64,000 nt of DNA from Flavobacteriaceae bacterium (lineage in GTDB: Bacteria; Bacteroidota; Bacteroidia; Flavobacteriales; Flavobacteriaceae). The notes under the pieces are model-generated. The model was not told where the DNA came from. It made no database searches and saw only the letters and a program-made list of their open reading frames with translations. The stretch is taken from the NCBI GenBank assembly GCA_021648755.1, contig JAKISG010000007.1, positions 25,183 through 89,182 of the forward strand, in the 5' to 3' direction. A program made the translations under genes and the position numbers. Of this stretch, positions 62,254 through 64,000 are shown piece by piece. How positions within the stretch are numbered: the stretch's first letter is position 1; the number at the start of each line of letters is the position of its first letter.

Positions 62254-63126
62254 TCAAAGTTCTCTGAAAGCGATACTTTTCTTTTTAAAATATTCCCATA
62301 TTTCGAATGGGTTTTTATTCTCAGATAATCTAGAAAAATCAGATTGTTCTTCACAATAATTTAAAAATAGTTTAATTTCTTCTTTTGGTATATTAAACTC
62401 TACGGATAATGTTTGTTCTGAAAATATACTTTTGATTTCTTCTGTGATTTTTAACTCTTTATCAAATGAGACTCTATCACGCATATTCCGAGTTCTACCA
62501 GATACTCTGTTAATGATTTTATGTAGGTTAATAATTATGGTAGGTCTGTAATAATAGATACTATCTTTTTGAAAAAAGTATATCCATTTTCCACTATCTG
62601 CCTCTGCAAGTAAACGTTTATTTTGGGTTAAAGGTTTGACATCTGCATTCGGTAAGCCTAATGATGATGCAGTAACTTTAGGTCTCAATTTAATACTCTT
62701 AGAATCATAAGTTAAATTTCCTGATAAATTATGCGGTAAAATTGTTACTTCATCTAATTCTATTACCTTTTCTTTAAGTTGAACTATAATTTTTTTTTGC
62801 TTAAACATTGAATCATTAACTATAATTTTTTTTGAAATAAATTGAAATGCTATAAGTTGGATAGTATCATTCACCTTAGCCTCAATTATAAATTTCCCTT
62901 TGTAGTCAGTAATAGTCGTCTTGTTTGAATTTAAATTGATAACTAAAATGTTAGAGGTGTCATTTTCAGAGTTTAATACTTTTCCGTTTAAAGAAATTTC
63001 ATTTTGACTATAAGTATTTAATGAAATACAAATTAGAATGAATACAAGAAATTTTTTTAAAAGTGAATATATTATTTTATGGTAGGTATTTGTTAAACCC
63101 AAAGGTATTATTATTCGGTCTCTCAA
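62254..63126 (-). CDS. Secreted carboxypeptidase-regulatory-like domain protein, 5' end disrupted
   Basis: The intact part begins near 63060 with a signal peptide (KKFLVFILICISLNTYSQ) and a CarboxypepD_reg-like domain (about 20-110: SLNGKVLNSENDTSNILVI), followed by a domain of unknown function with LLAEADSGKWIYFFQKDSIY. The codon where the ATG should be is TTA (63060-63058), and upstream the frame runs on through a beta-lactamase-fold fragment to a TTG at 63126. The gene thus seems to have lost its start at a junction and may be expressed only as a fusion or not at all. Confidence 0.6.
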   Translation of the reverse strand: MRDRIIIPLGLTNTYHKIIYSLLKKFLVFILICISLNTYSQNEISLNGKVLNSENDTSNILVINLNSNKTTITDYKGKFIIEAKVNDTIQLIAFQFISKKIIVNDSMFKQKKIIVQLKEKVIELDEVTILPHNLSGNLTYDSKSIKLRPKVTASSLGLPNADVKPLTQNKRLLAEADSGKWIYFFQKDSIYYYRPTIIINLHKIINRVSGRTRNMRDRVSFDKELKITEEIKSIFSEQTLSVEFNIPKEEIKLFLNYCEEQSDFSRLSENKNPFEIWEYFKKKSIAFREL

Positions 63127-63288
63127 AGCATCTGAATAAGATTTTTGGTTTAAATTTTCAATAATAAAGCCTAAAACAACATAATTTGTATTTGAGTAAA
63201 GAGTTTGTTCATTTGGTTCAAAAACAGTCCCATTTTCTATAAATAAGTCAATTAATTGTTGCTGTGTTGCTGGTTGGGTTACTATAAT
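63070..63288 (-). pseudogene. Beta-lactamase-fold serine hydrolase fragment
   Basis: In frame with the gene downstream, translation gives VTQPATQQQLIDLFIENG then FEPNEQTLYSNTNYVVLGFI and SYSDALRDRIIIPLGLTN. It is the middle of a class C beta-lactamase-like protein (YSNTNY is the YxN motif). The SxxK nucleophile part and the C-terminus are missing. It starts right after a TAA. Confidence 0.7.
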
Positions 63289-63308
63289 GCAAATATATTA
63301 AAAATATC

Positions 63309-63340
63309 ATTATGATACGAAAACATTCGATTATGATACG
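63309..63340. repeat. Two ATTATGATACG repeats, 21 bp apart
   Basis: ATTATGATACG occurs at 63309-63319 and 63330-63340 in the same orientation, two helical turns apart. They sit just upstream of the hydrolase fragment and might once have been operator sites. Confidence 0.5.
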
Positions 63341-63362
63341 TAATTTTTTATTCTGCCCAACG

Positions 63363-63570
63363 GCAGTTCGTCTAAAAATCTCATTAAATTTATATTTATT
63401 TTCAAAAGTAGTTCTAATTTTTCTTAAAAGTCAAAAATTGTGATTTTTTATAATTTCATTTTTCAGAGAATTTAAGTTTAAAATAGGTAGTTTTTAAGAC
63501 GTTTTATGCTAATTTTAGAACTGAATATGGAGTAAAAGATATAAACTATACCTATCAACTTTAATTAGCC
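63363..63570 (-). mobile_element. IS1182-type terminal sequence, copy 3
   Basis: Extends copy 1 homology across about 208 bp (CAGTTCGTCTAAAAATCTC at the end through to TACCTATCAACTTTAATTAG near the transposase 3' end), now without coding frame. It is joined to the N-terminal transposase fragment at 63608, so together these are one internally deleted element. Confidence 0.75.
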
Positions 63571-63607
63571 AAATGAGCTCTATATTTATTCATAGATTCT
63601 TATTTTT

Positions 63608-63861
63608 TTATAAATTCATCTGTTCGCTTCGCTCAGGTCGTTTTGCTTCTTTTTCTAATCCACGAGAAGAACGAATTTCTATTGAGATAACCGTAAATAT
63701 AAAGTTTTAATAAATCTTTTGGATGAAACGGGTGGTCTTCTGTTTTTGTTAAGCCGTATATCTTTAAAACCAAAATCAACAACATTTAGTGAATTAACAA
63801 ACCCATCTATAAATCGGATAGAATTATTTTTGTCAATTAATTGTTCTATTGTTTGGGGAAT
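63608..63861 (-). pseudogene. IS1182-family transposase, N-terminal fragment with frameshifts
   Basis: Reading leftward: IPQTIEQLIDKNNSIRFIDG, FVNSLNVVDFGFKD, then after a frame change HPFHPKDLLKLYIYGYLNRN and after another one SRGLEKEAKRPE. This order matches the N-terminal part of IS1182-family transposases. At least two frameshifts and the loss of the catalytic middle make it inactive. Confidence 0.75.
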
Positions 63862-63893
63862 TTAGCGATAGCGTTGTTGTGCATAGTGTTTTG

Positions 63894-64000
63894 TTAAGGT
63901 TTAATTTTTACGATTTTATCTCCTTGCATAATTACAAGTTCGCTATTTTTTTCCTTTTTAAATATGATAAGTTTTTCGTAAACTTTTTCAAGTCCTTTTA
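63894..64000 (-). CDS. C-terminal end of an unidentified gene, runs off right edge
   Basis: 35 codons ending in TAA at 63896-63894: GLEKVYEKLIIFKKEKNSEL then VIMQGDKIVKIKP. The gene's start and most of it lie beyond the window. No function recognised. Confidence 0.5.
   Translation of the reverse strand, partial: KGLEKVYEKLIIFKKEKNSELVIMQGDKIVKIKP

Noticed and set aside
63355..63900. attC-like core pairs (GCCCAACGG and GTTGTGCATAG) suggesting an integron
   Set aside because: The cores deviate from the RYYYAAC/GTTRRRY pattern, no integrase is present, and the sequences flank IS1182 remnants, so they are more easily read as IS ends.
1..64000. CRISPR arrays, tRNA, rRNA or tmRNA genes
   Set aside because: Read through for repeat-spacer arrays and conserved RNA landmarks and found none. 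A covariance-model search would be needed to exclude small RNAs.

Overview
The window reads as a chromosomal segment of a low-GC member of the Bacteroidota, most likely family Flavobacteriaceae. The grounds are the very AT-rich composition, lipoprotein signal peptides of the flavobacterial type, the folK-deoxynucleoside kinase fusion, a short primary sigma factor, bacillithiol and mevalonate pathway genes, TonB-dependent receptors, and several TAnnTTTG-like -7 promoter boxes. No rRNA, tRNA or CRISPR array was seen.

Layout. 1-447 is the 5' part of waaA. 798-16229 holds an ABC-F ATPase, two lipoproteins, sppA, folK-dnk, an OmpA/LysM protein, an M1 aminopeptidase, plsC, trpS, a Kbp/YgaU-like LysM protein, upp, trmB, an alkyltransferase-like protein and a beta-barrel. 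16305-24351 is an outer-membrane uptake region: a secreted endonuclease/phosphatase-fold protein diverging from a TonB receptor plus DUF5689 lipoprotein, then a TPP riboswitch in front of a second TonB receptor. 24376-46918 is mainly housekeeping: recJ, alaS, a GSCFA protein, moaE, tadA, murI, a DUF819 transporter, an AlgI/AlgJ-like acetylation pair, CYTH and NlpC/P60 proteins, mevalonate kinase and diphosphomevalonate decarboxylase, prolyl oligopeptidase, rpoD, a DUF4837 protein, a second deoxynucleoside kinase and two secreted proteins.

47243-52440 is the most unusual part: a Bacteroidota type VI secretion (T6SS subtype iii) cargo island on the minus strand. A TssD (Hcp-like) tube protein with a C-terminal extension is followed by a LysM-amidase effector that is fused in frame to a lipoprotein-like immunity domain. 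Next comes a truncated copy of the tssD tail, and then a second LysM effector with a Cys/His peptidase head and its own lipoprotein. A 161-bp near-perfect direct repeat of the tssD tail flanks the first unit, so recombination could swap which effector follows TssD. The T6SS core genes are not in the window.

52567-60353 returns to conserved genes: pdhA, bshC, rimO, ftsY, a DUF4295 gene, rpmG, rpmB, cinA and a heavy-metal-associated lipoprotein. From the end of the EamA transporter (about 61300) to the window edge the DNA is a graveyard. It holds a 5'-truncated Panacea/SocA-type antitoxin, a frameshifted secreted-protein start, IS1182- and IS110-type transposase remnants, a long hairpin, a beta-lactamase-fold fragment fused to a secreted carboxypeptidase-regulatory-like protein, and the tail of a gene entering from the right.
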